Below are positions 52,240-61,989 of a DNA stretch of 64,000 nucleotides, one piece after another. The stretch spans positions 1,398,740-1,462,739 of the forward strand of contig NZ_JAHKQR010000011.1 of the NCBI RefSeq assembly GCF_018860805.1, written 5' to 3'. The notes beneath the pieces are model-generated. The model did not search any database, had not been told where the DNA came from, and saw only the letters and a program-made list of their open reading frames with translations. Both the position numbers and the translations under genes were made by a program. Every line of letters begins with the position of its first letter. The stretch's first letter is position 1. This DNA is from Aestuariibacter sp. A3R04 (GTDB lineage Bacteria > Pseudomonadota > Gammaproteobacteria > Enterobacterales > Alteromonadaceae).

Positions 52240-52316
52240 TGGTCGGTGTGAGAGGATTTGAACCTCCGACCCCTGACACCCCATGACAGTGCGCTACCAA
52301 GCTGCGCCACACACCG
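52240..52316 (-). tRNA. tRNA-Pro (anticodon GGG)
   Basis: A 77-base cloverleaf on the minus strand, beginning CGGTGTG and ending CACACCGACCA. The acceptor stem has seven base pairs and CCA is encoded. The D-arm has GCGCAGCTTGGTAGCGC, the anticodon loop ATGGGGT gives GGG, and the T-arm has GGAGGTTCAAATCCTC. It closely resembles E. coli proL. The 3' end faces the accessory island, consistent with its use as an integration site. Confidence 0.95.
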
Positions 52317-52364
52317 ACCGAAAGAGCCGACAAGTCTACTTATTTTCAGAGACTTTGCAATACT

Positions 52365-52396
52365 AAAAAACAAATAATCGCGCGAACGATTATTTG
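52365..52396 (-). terminator. Intrinsic terminator of SLC13 gene
   Basis: On the minus strand CAAATAATCG, 6-base loop, CGATTATTTG, then six T: a clear terminator downstream of the transporter gene. A second small inverted repeat (AATCAAT/ATTGATT, 52399-52423) lies next to it. Confidence 0.8.
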
Positions 52397-52506
52397 GTAA
52401 TCAATTGACGGAGACCATTGATTATTTAAAGGTCAAAACCTGTGGAAAGACGCGACGCCACAGTGCTTTACGTGGTTGTCTGGGCTTTTAGTGTGGGGAT
52501 CAATAG

Positions 52507-53874
52507 TCAGGAAAGCGTGAAATAACACACCAGCGTGACCACACAAGCTACAATAACGTTAAGTACCACCCCTTCCCTGGCCATGGTTTTAATATCAAAT
52601 TTTCCTGTAGCATACGCAATAGCATTGGGCGCGGTGGCTACAGGAAGCATAAACGCACAACTAGCACTGATGGCCGCGGGGATCATCAATAAGGCCGGAT
52701 TCACGCCTACCGCCATACCTGCAGCGGCCAGTATTGGCATCAACAAGGTTGCGGTAGCCGTGTTTGAGGTAATTTCAGTTAAAAAAGTAACGAACAAACA
52801 AATTGAAAATACTAACAGTAACGTCGGCAGAGTAGACAACCCCGTCATCCACTCTCCCATTAATACGCTTAGTCCAGACGCAGTGAATGCTTTGGCGATA
52901 CAGATGCCACCGGCAAACAGAAGTAACATGCCCCAGGGGATATCGTTTGCGGTATCCCAGTCCAGTAGTTTATCGCCGGGGGCTTTTCCGCTGTGCACCA
53001 TAAACATGGCAGCCACACCGGCAACAGCAATCGTGCTATCACTCACCGTAGTTAACCCAAGCCATTGAGTCCAGAATGGACGAAAAATCCATGCCATGGC
53101 AACGGTGCCGAATATCATCAACACCCGTTTTTCAGCTTTGCTCCATTCACCCGGCACCGGCAATGTGATATCGCCAATGTCGCCTAAACCACGCCCCAAC
53201 CACAAAGCCATAGCGGGGATTGCCAATAACACAATGGGCACGCCGGTTTTCATCCACTCGATGAAGTTGTACTCAGTTCCCTGGGTTTCCAGATAGACGC
53301 TCATAAAAATAATATTAGGGGGCGTGCCAATAGGTGTACCCACGCCCCCTAAACTGGCTGAATACGCTATACCCAGAATGAGTGCAATGCCAAAACGGGT
53401 ATTCTGCGTTGCATTGATAATGGCCATTGCCATGGGCAACATCATCAGTACAGTAGCCGTATTGCTTATCCACATGCTTAAAATCGCCGAGGTTAACATA
53501 AAGCCTAATACCATTTTCATGCCGCTTCCCGTGCCGGTTAAGTGCAGCATGTACATGGCAAAACGTTTGTGTAAATCGGCTTTTTCCAAGCCTTTAGACA
53601 ACATAAACGCCGCCATCAACAAAATGATGACATGACTGCCTAGCGCTGATGCAGCCTCTGAATGACTAAGCACACCGGTAAGTGGAAAAAGGGCAAATGG
53701 CAGTAAAGACGTGGCTGGAATAGGAAGCGCTTCTGTTACCCACAAAATAGCAACAAAAAGCGTTATAGAGGCAGTAAAAATAATGTCATCGGGCTGTTGC
53801 AGAACCCTTAGCCCGGCACCACAAATTATGGCAAGTAGTGCGGCAATGAACAATGTACGACTACTTCTTATCAT
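52507..53874 (-). CDS. SLC13/DASS-family sodium-coupled anion symporter
   Basis: A 455-residue polytopic inner-membrane protein with about 11-12 helices. The DASS/SLC13 repeat motifs are present: ISNTATVLMMLPMA (about 135-148) and its pseudo-repeat TEITSNTATATLLMPI (about 370-385), which form the sodium and substrate sites. Typical substrates are C4-dicarboxylates such as succinate, or sulfate; the substrate cannot be settled. It is a single gene with its own terminator, 37 bases downstream of dcd on the same strand. Confidence 0.9.
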   Translation of the reverse strand: MIRSSRTLFIAALLAIICGAGLRVLQQPDDIIFTASITLFVAILWVTEALPIPATSLLPFALFPLTGVLSHSEAASALGSHVIILLMAAFMLSKGLEKADLHKRFAMYMLHLTGTGSGMKMVLGFMLTSAILSMWISNTATVLMMLPMAMAIINATQNTRFGIALILGIAYSASLGGVGTPIGTPPNIIFMSVYLETQGTEYNFIEWMKTGVPIVLLAIPAMALWLGRGLGDIGDITLPVPGEWSKAEKRVLMIFGTVAMAWIFRPFWTQWLGLTTVSDSTIAVAGVAAMFMVHSGKAPGDKLLDWDTANDIPWGMLLLFAGGICIAKAFTASGLSVLMGEWMTGLSTLPTLLLVFSICLFVTFLTEITSNTATATLLMPILAAAGMAVGVNPALLMIPAAISASCAFMLPVATAPNAIAYATGKFDIKTMAREGVVLNVIVACVVTLVCYFTLS

Positions 53875-53911
53875 TGCCTGACTCCGTTTATCTGCTGACT
53901 AAGTTAGCCGC

Positions 53912-54508
53912 TTAGCCGTTGCTATTGTCGTCTGATGTAATTCGACTGGCTACCGCACCATCCTGACCTTTGTACTTGGCATCCACTCTGGCATTGTAAG
54001 GTTTCTCGGCAGCTTGTGACAGCACTTCAAAACTCAATGCGCCTATTTTCATTAGCGGGCGTAATGCCAAGGGTAACTTCCCACTGTTGTAGAATTCAAG
54101 CACGATATTTCCAGACCAGCCTGGGTCAATTCTGTGTGCAGTAACATGCACCATTAGCCCCAAACGCGCCAATGAAGAGCGACCATCTAACCAGCCTACA
54201 ATGTTGTCGGGCAAGGTTACAGATTCATGGGTAATGGCCAGCGCCAGTTCGCCTGGATGCAAGAAAAAGGCTTTTCCCTCAGGCAGTTCGATTTCGTCAC
54301 TCATCACCGAATTCAATGCTTCCTGCACTTCTCCTTTCGGGCCACTTAAATCGATATACGGTGCCTGATGATCTTCAAAAACGCGAAACTTGTTACCAAG
54401 GCGAATATCTACCGTCACACCACTTATTTGCTCGTAAGCGGGTGAAGGCTCGATGATAATTTTGCCTTTTTGAATATAATCGTAGATGTCACGATCGCAT
54501 AAACGCAT
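53912..54508 (-). CDS. dcd: dCTP deaminase
   Basis: A 198-residue enzyme that converts dCTP to dUTP for thymidylate synthesis. Features: the start MRLCDRDI, the substrate loop [22 protein letters not shown] and VLEFYN with the catalytic Glu. Length matches gammaproteobacterial Dcd (about 193-198). It is likely co-transcribed with the genes from mrp downwards, although spacers of about 80-90 bases separate them. Confidence 0.96.
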   Translation of the reverse strand: MRLCDRDIYDYIQKGKIIIEPSPAYEQISGVTVDIRLGNKFRVFEDHQAPYIDLSGPKGEVQEALNSVMSDEIELPEGKAFFLHPGELALAITHESVTLPDNIVGWLDGRSSLARLGLMVHVTAHRIDPGWSGNIVLEFYNSGKLPLALRPLMKIGALSFEVLSQAAEKPYNARVDAKYKGQDGAVASRITSDDNSNG

Positions 54509-54586
54509 GGAATAAACCTACAAGGATGAGAACGGTGGCTATTATGCTTTTTTGCTAATAACCACACAACCTCAACGCTATTATTT

Positions 54587-54790
54587 CTATTTGTTACTTA
54601 TTTTTGCCAGGTGTTGCTCAATGCGTATCAACTTATCTAATATGATGTGGAGTAATGCACTGAAAAGCGCAAAGCTCCCCATTGCCAAATAGGTCAACAA
54701 CATCAATTTGTCGCCACTGCTATTGAAAACAAATGCAAGTGCAAGAATAAAAAGAACAAATACAATTTTAAATGCCAGCAGCCATTTCAT
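54587..54790 (-). CDS. Small two-helix membrane protein
   Basis: A 67-residue protein with two hydrophobic helices (about 3-20 and 27-50) and a basic/amphipathic tail (KLIRIEQHLAKISNK). I do not recognise the family. The start at 54790 (MKWLLAFK) follows GGGAGG at 6 bases; an upstream in-frame Met is not needed. It lies between dcd and the double-glycine peptide gene on the same strand. Confidence 0.7.
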   Translation of the reverse strand: MKWLLAFKIVFVLFILALAFVFNSSGDKLMLLTYLAMGSFALFSALLHIILDKLIRIEQHLAKISNK

Positions 54791-54857
54791 GGGCAGCCTC
54801 CCTTTGAGCAAAGGTACTTACAGCAATAACTTGCACTAAGTATCCCGCATTTCCATG

Positions 54858-55031
54858 TTACGGATGGGCGAAGTGTCCAATGACAAGCATTGACCCACCC
54901 ACAGCCAAACCGAACAAGGCCGTAGCAGGCCCTCCAGCAAGCCCCATTCCAATCACCAGGGCACCGCCAGAATCCCAGTCTAAGCGACCTCCACTGACAT
55001 CTTGAACATCCTTAGGTGTTAATTCGCACAT
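54858..55031 (-). CDS. Double-glycine-leader bacteriocin-like peptide (57 aa)
   Basis: A short ORF with an excellent ribosome binding site (AAGGAG, 55039-55044, 7 bases from the ATG). Residues 1-15 (MCELTPKDVQDVSGG) are a classic double-glycine leader of the ELxxxELxxVSGG type, cleaved by C39-type peptidase transporters. The 42-residue mature part is Gly/Ala-rich with GxxxG spacing (GGALVIGMGLAGGPATALFG) and ends GHFAHP, like class II two-peptide bacteriocins and microcins. No transporter or immunity gene is in the window, although the small membrane protein next to it could serve immunity, by inference. It could also be a signalling peptide. Confidence 0.65.
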   Translation of the reverse strand: MCELTPKDVQDVSGGRLDWDSGGALVIGMGLAGGPATALFGLAVGGSMLVIGHFAHP

Positions 55032-55121
55032 CGTTTATCTCCTTAATGATTAACTTGCGGTCATTCCGCAGAGGAAATAGTGATACACGATGAAAAAAAT
55101 AAATACTGTACCTGAGAAGCG

Positions 55122-56210
55122 TTATAACTGGGTTAAGCCGATGGTTTGACCCCGAATGTAGCTTTCAGTATCCCGTTTAGGCAGGGTTAATGCCATTTGC
55201 ATCGACATAGCTCGCGCCGCTTCCCGATAGATGGCAGAGAGCGGGCTATCTGGTTTATCAACGACAATAGGTTTGCCTAAATCAGCGTGTTCACGAATTT
55301 GTACGTCAAGAGGTAATGCTGCCATTAATGGAAGTCCATACCGATCTGCTAGTGCTTTGCCGCCATCTTGTGCGAACAAATAATCTTTATGCCCACAGGC
55401 AGAGCACTGATAGTAACTCATGTTTTCAATGAGGCCCACAACCGGCACGTCAACCTTTTCGAACATGGCAATGCCTTTTTTCGCATCGGCAACGGCCAAA
55501 TCCTGAGGTGTGGTCACCACCACTGCAGCACTCAACGGCACCTGCTGTGCCATAGTCAACTGAATATCGCCCGTCCCCGGCGGCATATCCACAATTAAAT
55601 AGTCAAGCACCGGCCACAGCGTTTCGTTCAGTATTTGTGTAAGAGCTCTGCTCGCCATAGGCCCACGCCATACCGCGGCATCGTCTTCCGGCACCAAATA
55701 ACCGATGGAATTGGCCGGCATTCCCCAACCACAGATGGGCTGCATGTGCTTATTGTCGTCACTGGTAGGATTCGCATCGGCGTTTCCCAGCATAATGGGT
55801 ATAGAAGGCCCGTAAATATCAGCATCTAAAATGCCTACAGAGGCACCTTCCTGCATAAGCGCAAAGGCCAGATTGACACTGGTTGTGGACTTGCCAACGC
55901 CGCCTTTCCCGGACGCTACGGCAACCACATTACGAATGTTCGTCACCGGCGCCGCTTTCGTTTCGACCCCTTCGATGCGTTGAGAAATAGCGAGCTCAAC
56001 CAATTTATGCCCCGCGTTTGCAAAGCCTTGTGTAAGCACCTCTCTGACAGCGGCTTGTTGCGATTGAGCACAAAACGGTAAGGTCACCGATACACACCCT
56101 GCATCCTCACTACACCACGGTTGGGTTTGCTGTGTGGTTAAGGCATAATATTCAGCCAGAGATTCTGCCGCAATTATCGCCAGTTTGTCACCCTTGCGGG
56201 AAAAGATCAT
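55122..56210 (-). CDS. mrp: Iron-sulfur cluster carrier ATPase Mrp/ApbC
   Basis: A 362-residue cytoplasmic P-loop ATPase that carries and delivers Fe-S clusters. A short N-terminal DUF59-like region (shortened relative to E. coli) is followed by the deviant Walker A ASGKGGVGKST, the Walker B DMPPGTGD, and the Mrp motif YQCSACG whose Cys pair binds the cluster at the dimer interface. It is divergent from metG with 106 bases between, the conserved gammaproteobacterial arrangement (apbC-metG). Confidence 0.95.
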   Translation of the reverse strand: MIFSRKGDKLAIIAAESLAEYYALTTQQTQPWCSEDAGCVSVTLPFCAQSQQAAVREVLTQGFANAGHKLVELAISQRIEGVETKAAPVTNIRNVVAVASGKGGVGKSTTSVNLAFALMQEGASVGILDADIYGPSIPIMLGNADANPTSDDNKHMQPICGWGMPANSIGYLVPEDDAAVWRGPMASRALTQILNETLWPVLDYLIVDMPPGTGDIQLTMAQQVPLSAAVVVTTPQDLAVADAKKGIAMFEKVDVPVVGLIENMSYYQCSACGHKDYLFAQDGGKALADRYGLPLMAALPLDVQIREHADLGKPIVVDKPDSPLSAIYREAARAMSMQMALTLPKRDTESYIRGQTIGLTQL

Positions 56211-56316
56211 AATTCACCTTTATAATACGCTAAAGCCTATTTACGTAATGCAAAAGCGGCGCGTTTCCGCTAGTATTTGCAGCCATTTTTAACGCTTGAG
56301 AACAGAACCCACTACT

Positions 56317-58380
56317 ATGTCTGAAAACACGTCGACTTCTGTTGCACCAGCGAATGCCAAACGTCGCATTCTGGTAACCAGTGCACTGCCGTACGCTAAC
56401 GGCTCTATTCACCTCGGACATCTGCTTGAACACATTCAAACTGATATCTGGACGCGGTTTCAACGCCTGCGCGGCCACGAATGTTACAGCGTTTGTGCTG
56501 ACGATGCACACGGTACACCGGTGATGCTAAAAGCCCAGGAACTGGGTATTACACCAGAAGAAATGGTAGCCCGCACCCGTGCTGAACACCATCAGGATCT
56601 GCGGGATTTCTTCGTCGAGTACGACAACTATTATGTGACTCACTCACCGGAAAACAAGGTGCTTTGTGAAACCATTTACAACCGTCTGGACGAAGCAGGC
56701 TATATCAGCAAACGTACGATCAACCAGCTGTACGACCCGCAAAAAGAAATGTTTTTGCCCGACCGTTTCGTCAAAGGTAACTGCCCAAGCTGTGGTGCAG
56801 AAGACCAAAACGGTGACAGCTGCGACGTCTGCGGCGCCACGTACAGCCCCACGGAAGTCAAAAACCCAAGAAGCGTGGTGTCTGGTGCTACCCCCGTTTT
56901 GAAAGAGTCCGAACACTTCTTTTTCGACCTGCCACAGTTTGAAGGCATGTTGAAAGAGTGGATCCGCTCAGGTGCCCTGCAAGAAGAAATGGCGAATAAA
57001 CTCCAGGAGTGGTTCGAAGAAGGGCTACAACAATGGGATATCAGCCGTGACGCCCCCTACTTTGGGTTTGAAATTCCAGGCGCCCCGAATAAGTTTTTCT
57101 ACGTATGGGTTGACGCCCCAGTTGGCTATATGGCCAGCTTTAAAAACTTCTGTGACAATAACGATGTCAATTTTGACGATTTCTGGCGGGCTGGCACGGA
57201 TACGGAGCTATATCACTTTATCGGCAAGGATATTACCTACTTCCACTGCTTGTTCTGGCCAGCCATGCTGGAAGGCGCGGGTTACCGTAAACCCACCGGT
57301 GTAAACATTCACGGTTTCGTTACCGTAAATGGGGCCAAGATGTCTAAGTCGCGGGGGACTTTTATTAAAGGCCGAACGTACCTGGATCATCTTAACCCGG
57401 AATATCTGCGTTATTACTTTGCCTCGAAGCTAAGCGATGGCGTAACTGATATCGATTTGAACTTTACCGATTTTGCCCAGAAGGTGAATTCTGATCTGGT
57501 GGGTAAAGTAGTGAACATTGCCAGCCGGTGCGCTAGCTTTATCACCAAGCGTTTCGACGGAAAACTGTCTGATACGGTGTTGGATGAGGCTTTAATGGCA
57601 CAGTTCCACCAAGCCGCCGACAGCATCGCCGCGCATTACGAAAACCGCAAATATCACCAGGCAATTCGGGAGATCATGGCGCTGGCAGACAAAGCCAATC
57701 AGTTCATTGACGCCAATGCCCCATGGGTAACTATTAAAGATGAAACCAAACAACAGTTTACCCATGATGTATGCTCGTTGGGCATTAACATGTTCCGTAT
57801 TTTAGTGACCTTCTTAAAACCCGTTTTACCTGTACTGGCTGAAAAAACAGAGGCTTTTCTCAACGACTCATTGACTTGGGAAAGCTCACAGCAAGTATTG
57901 ACTGGCCGTGAAATCAACAAATTCAAGGCCATGATGCAACGTATCGACATGGATAAAATTGACGCAATGGTAGAAGACTCCAAAGAAAGCCTGGCCGCAA
58001 CAAGCACGCCTAAGCTCGACCCTGAAAGCCCGTTGGCGAAAGACCCCATCAGCGAAGAGATCGCCTTTGACGATTTCGCCAAAGTAGATTTGCGGATTGC
58101 CCGCATTGCCAACGCTGAGCATGTGGAGAAAGCCGACAAACTGCTCAGGCTCGAGCTTGATCTGGGCGGCGAGATCCGGCAGGTATTTGCCGGCATCAAA
58201 TCGGCTTACGCGCCAGAAGATTTAATTGGCAAGCACACCGTAATGGTTGCAAACTTAGCACCGCGCAAAATGCGCTTTGGGCTATCAGAAGGCATGGTAC
58301 TAGCTGCGGGCCCAGGTGGAAACGACCTGTATATTTTAGAACCCCATGACGGCGCTAAACCCGGCATGCGCGTAAAGTAA
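56317..58380 (+). CDS. metG: Methionyl-tRNA synthetase
   Basis: A 687-residue class I aminoacyl-tRNA synthetase. The HIGH box is HLGH ([11 protein letters not shown], near residue 27), KMSKS is present ([10 protein letters not shown], near 340), and the zinc knuckle has four Cys (CPSCG and CDVCG, about 155-175). The C-terminal 110 residues are the EMAP/Trbp111-like tRNA-binding and dimerisation domain ([11 protein letters not shown]...), as in E. coli. Start: the ATG at 56317 (MSENTSTSV); the upstream TTG is less likely. It ends in a clear terminator. Confidence 0.97.
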   Translation: MSENTSTSVAPANAKRRILVTSALPYANGSIHLGHLLEHIQTDIWTRFQRLRGHECYSVCADDAHGTPVMLKAQELGITPEEMVARTRAEHHQDLRDFFVEYDNYYVTHSPENKVLCETIYNRLDEAGYISKRTINQLYDPQKEMFLPDRFVKGNCPSCGAEDQNGDSCDVCGATYSPTEVKNPRSVVSGATPVLKESEHFFFDLPQFEGMLKEWIRSGALQEEMANKLQEWFEEGLQQWDISRDAPYFGFEIPGAPNKFFYVWVDAPVGYMASFKNFCDNNDVNFDDFWRAGTDTELYHFIGKDITYFHCLFWPAMLEGAGYRKPTGVNIHGFVTVNGAKMSKSRGTFIKGRTYLDHLNPEYLRYYFASKLSDGVTDIDLNFTDFAQKVNSDLVGKVVNIASRCASFITKRFDGKLSDTVLDEALMAQFHQAADSIAAHYENRKYHQAIREIMALADKANQFIDANAPWVTIKDETKQQFTHDVCSLGINMFRILVTFLKPVLPVLAEKTEAFLNDSLTWESSQQVLTGREINKFKAMMQRIDMDKIDAMVEDSKESLAATSTPKLDPESPLAKDPISEEIAFDDFAKVDLRIARIANAEHVEKADKLLRLELDLGGEIRQVFAGIKSAYAPEDLIGKHTVMVANLAPRKMRFGLSEGMVLAAGPGGNDLYILEPHDGAKPGMRVK

Positions 58381-58382
58381 TT

Positions 58383-59189
58383 TCAGCGACACTGCTTTTT
58401 ATCTGTAAAGCCGGTTGGGTATTTGCCCGGCCGGCTTTTTTGTTCAATGGGTAAAGTACTGGTCACCCGCATACTGGCTCCTACGGCAGAAAAGTTTGGC
58501 TTCAGTTTCCAGCTAGATTTTATTGTGGTCATGGGCATAACCCGCTTGCGGGCCAGGATCACATAAACAGAGCTACACCAGGGAAAATACCGGCTGATTT
58601 TGGCTTGCCAGGTTTTAGACACCGCAATTTTACGGCGCAAAAACAACATGGAAAAAAGGATATGCCGGGTTTCGATGACTTCATAACCGAGTAAGTGAAG
58701 CCAATCTTTAACTCGTGACGAAGAAAAAAAGCGGGCATCGTGCAACAAATTCCCTCGCTTTAACGGCAAATACTTCCCTACTCCTGTCAAACTAAAAGGG
58801 TTAAAGCCACTGATGATGATGTACCCATCCTGATTTATACAACGATCAACTTCCCGAAGCACCTGATGGGGATCGTGGCAAAAATCCAGTTCATTAGCCA
58901 GTAAAAACCCATCAATACTGTTTTCCTCATAGGGAAGTTCTGTAGCCAAACTTACCACACTGGTAGCAGGTGTGGTGTATGGCGTTTGATTGATGTGATG
59001 GGTAACACTGCATTTAGAGAGATTGATTTGCGTGCTCAAGTTACCCAGTTTTACCAGGTGATAGCCAAAAATTCTCTGACTTAAGCTGTTACACACAATT
59101 TGCACCGAGCGCTGAATGGCTTCGCCTGCGGGCAGTTGCGCCCAGCGCTCCGGGTATCGGGGAGGTTTAGTGTGATAGGCAAGTTTCAT
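58383..59189 (-). CDS. YafS-like class I SAM-dependent methyltransferase
   Basis: A 268-residue methyltransferase of the Rossmann class I type, divergent from gloB as yafS is in E. coli. Visible features: the acidic/post-I segment LPYEENSIDGFLLANELDFCHDPHQVL, and IIISGFNPFSL that resembles motif VI. The C-terminal tail (about 230-268) is unusually basic and encodes the metG terminator on the opposite strand. The substrate is unknown. The 3' end reaches to 2 bases after the metG stop. Confidence 0.8.
   Translation of the reverse strand: MKLAYHTKPPRYPERWAQLPAGEAIQRSVQIVCNSLSQRIFGYHLVKLGNLSTQINLSKCSVTHHINQTPYTTPATSVVSLATELPYEENSIDGFLLANELDFCHDPHQVLREVDRCINQDGYIIISGFNPFSLTGVGKYLPLKRGNLLHDARFFSSSRVKDWLHLLGYEVIETRHILFSMLFLRRKIAVSKTWQAKISRYFPWCSSVYVILARKRVMPMTTIKSSWKLKPNFSAVGASMRVTSTLPIEQKSRPGKYPTGFTDKKQCR
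58407..58441 (+). terminator. Intrinsic terminator of metG
   Basis: AAAGCCGG (58407-58414) pairs with CCGGCTTT (58431-58438), followed by a T-run. It lies inside the 3' end of the convergent methyltransferase gene. Confidence 0.8.
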
Positions 59190-59275
59190 TAACGTCCGAT
59201 AATTTCCAGAGGTTGCAGTGGTGCTGTCAAGTTTCTATAGTATCGCATAAATCTCTCTCCACAAGCAGGTACATC

Positions 59276-60073
59276 ATGAACAATCCGTCCGACGCGTTAC
59301 CGGAAGGCATTCAGGTAACCGCTGTTCGCGCTTTTCAGGACAACTACATCTGGTGTTTACACAACAACGCCACCGTCGTCGCAGTGGATCCTGGGGACGC
59401 AGCGCCATTACTTGCCTTTTGCCGTGAGCACACACTAAAACTAGGTGCCGTGCTTATAACTCACCATCATCGCGACCACACCGGCGGTATTGCCAAACTT
59501 GCTTCAGTGTACCCAAACTTACCAGTAATTGGGCCCGCAGGAGGACATATCCGTGGAATAACGAAGTCGGTTGACGAGGGGGACGTCGTTCGTCTGCCCA
59601 CACTAGGATGCGAGTTGTCTGTGATAGAGGTGCCGGGGCACACCCTCGATCACCTTGCTTTTTTTGGTCATGGCGTGGTGTTTTGCGGGGATACCCTATT
59701 TTCTGCCGGTTGTGGCCGGCTCTTCGAAGGGTCGGCTGAGCAAATGCATCATTCACTGAATAAGTTGAAGCGTTTGCCCGATAACACCCTTATATACTGT
59801 ACCCATGAATATACACAGTCCAATATTCAGTTTGCCATGGCAGTAGAGCCTGGGAATTCTGCTTTGCAGGATTATGCAGATAAAGTGAATGTACGCCGGC
59901 AACAGGATAAGGCCACACTGCCTACACAAATGGCTAGAGAAAAAGCCATCAATCCTTTCCTTCGCACCCACTGTGACGAAGTTTGCCGAAGTGCTGAGGC
60001 GCACTGTGGCGCGCCCCTTGCTAACGACACAGCGGTTTTTGCCGCAATTCGTCGTTGGAAAGATGAGTTTTGA
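59276..60073 (+). CDS. gloB: Hydroxyacylglutathione hydrolase (glyoxalase II)
   Basis: A 265-residue metallo-beta-lactamase-fold enzyme that hydrolyses S-lactoylglutathione in methylglyoxal detoxification. The metal motif THHHRDHTGG is near 65-74, with further ligands in VPGHTLDH and FCGDTLFSAGCGRLFEG and the C-terminal CTHEYTQSN. The start is the ATG at 59276 (MNNPSDALPEG); the frame opens further upstream without support. The spacer before it is the divergent promoter with the methyltransferase gene. Confidence 0.95.
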   Translation: MNNPSDALPEGIQVTAVRAFQDNYIWCLHNNATVVAVDPGDAAPLLAFCREHTLKLGAVLITHHHRDHTGGIAKLASVYPNLPVIGPAGGHIRGITKSVDEGDVVRLPTLGCELSVIEVPGHTLDHLAFFGHGVVFCGDTLFSAGCGRLFEGSAEQMHHSLNKLKRLPDNTLIYCTHEYTQSNIQFAMAVEPGNSALQDYADKVNVRRQQDKATLPTQMAREKAINPFLRTHCDEVCRSAEAHCGAPLANDTAVFAAIRRWKDEF

Positions 60074-60137
60074 TGCATTTGCCGTAAACTAAAGTTAAAC
60101 TTATTTGATGTATGTTGTAACGCGAGGAAGCACAATA

Positions 60138-61808
60138 ATGAAAAGATCACTGAGCCTACTCGCCAGTCTTTCTTTTGTTGCCGTTTTATCAGGCTGTCAG
60201 TCAACTGACTCACAAGTTGACGCCAGTAATGCCGCCAAAGAAACCAATCACGCCGACGATATCTGTGAAGTTGGTCAAACGCCAATAGATGATGAACAGG
60301 CGTGCGACCTTGCCAAAGAAGGTGTTATTGAAGTTATTCACCCTGTGGAAGACGTCGCGGACACTCTGGACGATGTCGCCGTTCCCAAAGCCCCTGCACC
60401 GGCTCCCATTGACGATGTGTGGACACGTATTAGCAACCAGTTTGCTTTTGAAGTACCTGATAATAAACGGGTTACCTTACAGAGAAACTGGTACCTGAAA
60501 CACCCTGAATACATGGCCCGGGTAGTCAATCGCGCCCGCCCATTTCTGTATTACATTACCGAGGAAATCGAAAAAAGAGGCATGCCGCTGGAAATTGCCC
60601 TACTCCCCATAGTAGAAAGTGCGTTTGACCCGTTTGCATACTCCCACGGACGCGCAGCGGGTATGTGGCAGTTCATACCCGGTACCGCAAAACGATTTGG
60701 CATTCGTCAGACCTGGTGGTATGACGGCCGTCGGGATGTTATCGCCTCGACACAGGGCGCTTTGGATTACCTTACATACTTGAACGAAATGTTTGACGGC
60801 GATTGGTTACATGCACTGGCGGCCTACAACAGTGGAGAAGGCCGTGTACAGCGGGCCATTAAACGAGCAAAAGCCGCTGGGCAAAACACCGACTTCTGGT
60901 CACTGGATTTACCCCGTGAAACCCGTGCCTATGTTCCAAAACTGCTGGCGTTGGCTGATATTCTTAAAAAACGGCAAGACTACGCATTTACCTGGCCGGC
61001 TGTCGATAATGTAGAAGCCGTTACTGTGGTAGATATTGGTTCACAGGTCGACTTAGCGTTTGCCGCTGAACTTGCCGACATGAAACTCGAAGCCCTGCAT
61101 GCACTAAACCCTGGCTTTAATCGCTGGGCGACCGATCCCGACGGTCCTCACCATCTGTTGTTACCCGTGAGCAAAGCCGATGGTTTTTCTGCTCAGTTGG
61201 CATCTATCGACCAACACGACAGGTTAAATTGGGTGAGACACACAGTTAAATCCGGCGACAGTTTGCTAAAGCTGGCCAAAAAATACCACACCACTGCAGC
61301 TATTATTAAGCAAATCAACGGTCTCAAATCGAATACCATTGTAATTGGCGATGCTATTATGGTCCCCGTAGCGTTAAAAGAACTGGACGCCTATTCATTG
61401 TCTCAGGATCAACGGCTCGCCTCATTGCAAAGTACCGCCCGTACCACAGTGAAGAAAACTCACAAAGTGAAATCCGGCGATACCTTGTGGGATATTTCGC
61501 GCCTGTACAACGTGAGTACCCGCGACCTGGCTAAGTGGAATGGCATGGCCCCAAACGATCCACTTATGCCTGGAAAAACACTGGTCGTATGGCAAGGCGA
61601 GAAAATTAAAAATGAAGAGAAAGGCATTGTGCGGTCTCTCACCTATACCGTTAAACCCGGAGACAGCCTGTCTCGTATAGCCAGTAAGTTTAACGTGAAA
61701 ATCTCAGACATCACCGAATGGAATCAACTGAGTAAGAAAAAATATTTGCAACCCGGGCAAAAATTAAAATTGCATGTGGATGTCACAAGAACCAAAAATG
61801 TCGGGTAG
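60138..61808 (+). CDS. mltD: Membrane-bound lytic murein transglycosylase D
   Basis: A 556-residue periplasmic lipoprotein that cleaves peptidoglycan glycan strands. The lipobox is VLSGC (Cys near residue 20). The SLT/GH23 domain (about 140-310) has the catalytic Glu in IVESAFDPFAYS, then GMWQFIPGTA and AAYNSGEGRV. Three LysM repeats follow in the C-terminal part (HTVKSGDSLLKLAKKY, HKVKSGDTLWDISRLY, YTVKPGDSLSRIASKF). E. coli MltD has two or three. The ATG at 60138 follows GAGGAAG. Confidence 0.95.
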   Translation: MKRSLSLLASLSFVAVLSGCQSTDSQVDASNAAKETNHADDICEVGQTPIDDEQACDLAKEGVIEVIHPVEDVADTLDDVAVPKAPAPAPIDDVWTRISNQFAFEVPDNKRVTLQRNWYLKHPEYMARVVNRARPFLYYITEEIEKRGMPLEIALLPIVESAFDPFAYSHGRAAGMWQFIPGTAKRFGIRQTWWYDGRRDVIASTQGALDYLTYLNEMFDGDWLHALAAYNSGEGRVQRAIKRAKAAGQNTDFWSLDLPRETRAYVPKLLALADILKKRQDYAFTWPAVDNVEAVTVVDIGSQVDLAFAAELADMKLEALHALNPGFNRWATDPDGPHHLLLPVSKADGFSAQLASIDQHDRLNWVRHTVKSGDSLLKLAKKYHTTAAIIKQINGLKSNTIVIGDAIMVPVALKELDAYSLSQDQRLASLQSTARTTVKKTHKVKSGDTLWDISRLYNVSTRDLAKWNGMAPNDPLMPGKTLVVWQGEKIKNEEKGIVRSLTYTVKPGDSLSRIASKFNVKISDITEWNQLSKKKYLQPGQKLKLHVDVTRTKNVG

Positions 61809-61989
61809 CAGCATTGCATTATTCTCGTTGATGAACTTGACAATAAAATGTTGGCTGTGATTAATTGGCGATTGGCGCTGGTCAAACATCCCATTGTCCG
61901 GCAAATATGGGCCCAGAATTAACGGAAAGTACAGGTCGTTTCGGCCACGCCAATAGATGATGGCCTTGAATCACCGGCGGTGAACCAAA

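Larger units (their letters stand above)
46490..52240. mobile_element. Accessory island bounded by tRNA-Pro(GGG)
   Basis: This stretch holds a toxin-antitoxin pair, a broken DUF3644-like gene, three recombinase remnants, a BRCT protein and a DUF4041-T5orf172 protein, and separates core genes on both sides. Its right end abuts the 3' end of tRNA-Pro, a usual integration point. I searched for a copy of the tRNA 3' end near 46.4-46.5, 49.0-49.4 and 50.3-50.7 kb and saw none, so the left border is approximate and the element looks decayed. Confidence 0.6.

Noticed and set aside
52240-52264. tRNA 3' end considered as an attachment site with a second copy
   Set aside because: No duplicate of the GGTTCAAATCC..ACCA segment was seen at plausible left ends, so no att pair can be claimed.
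57699-58199. 166-codon minus-strand frame inside metG
   Set aside because: Antisense shadow of a conserved housekeeping gene.
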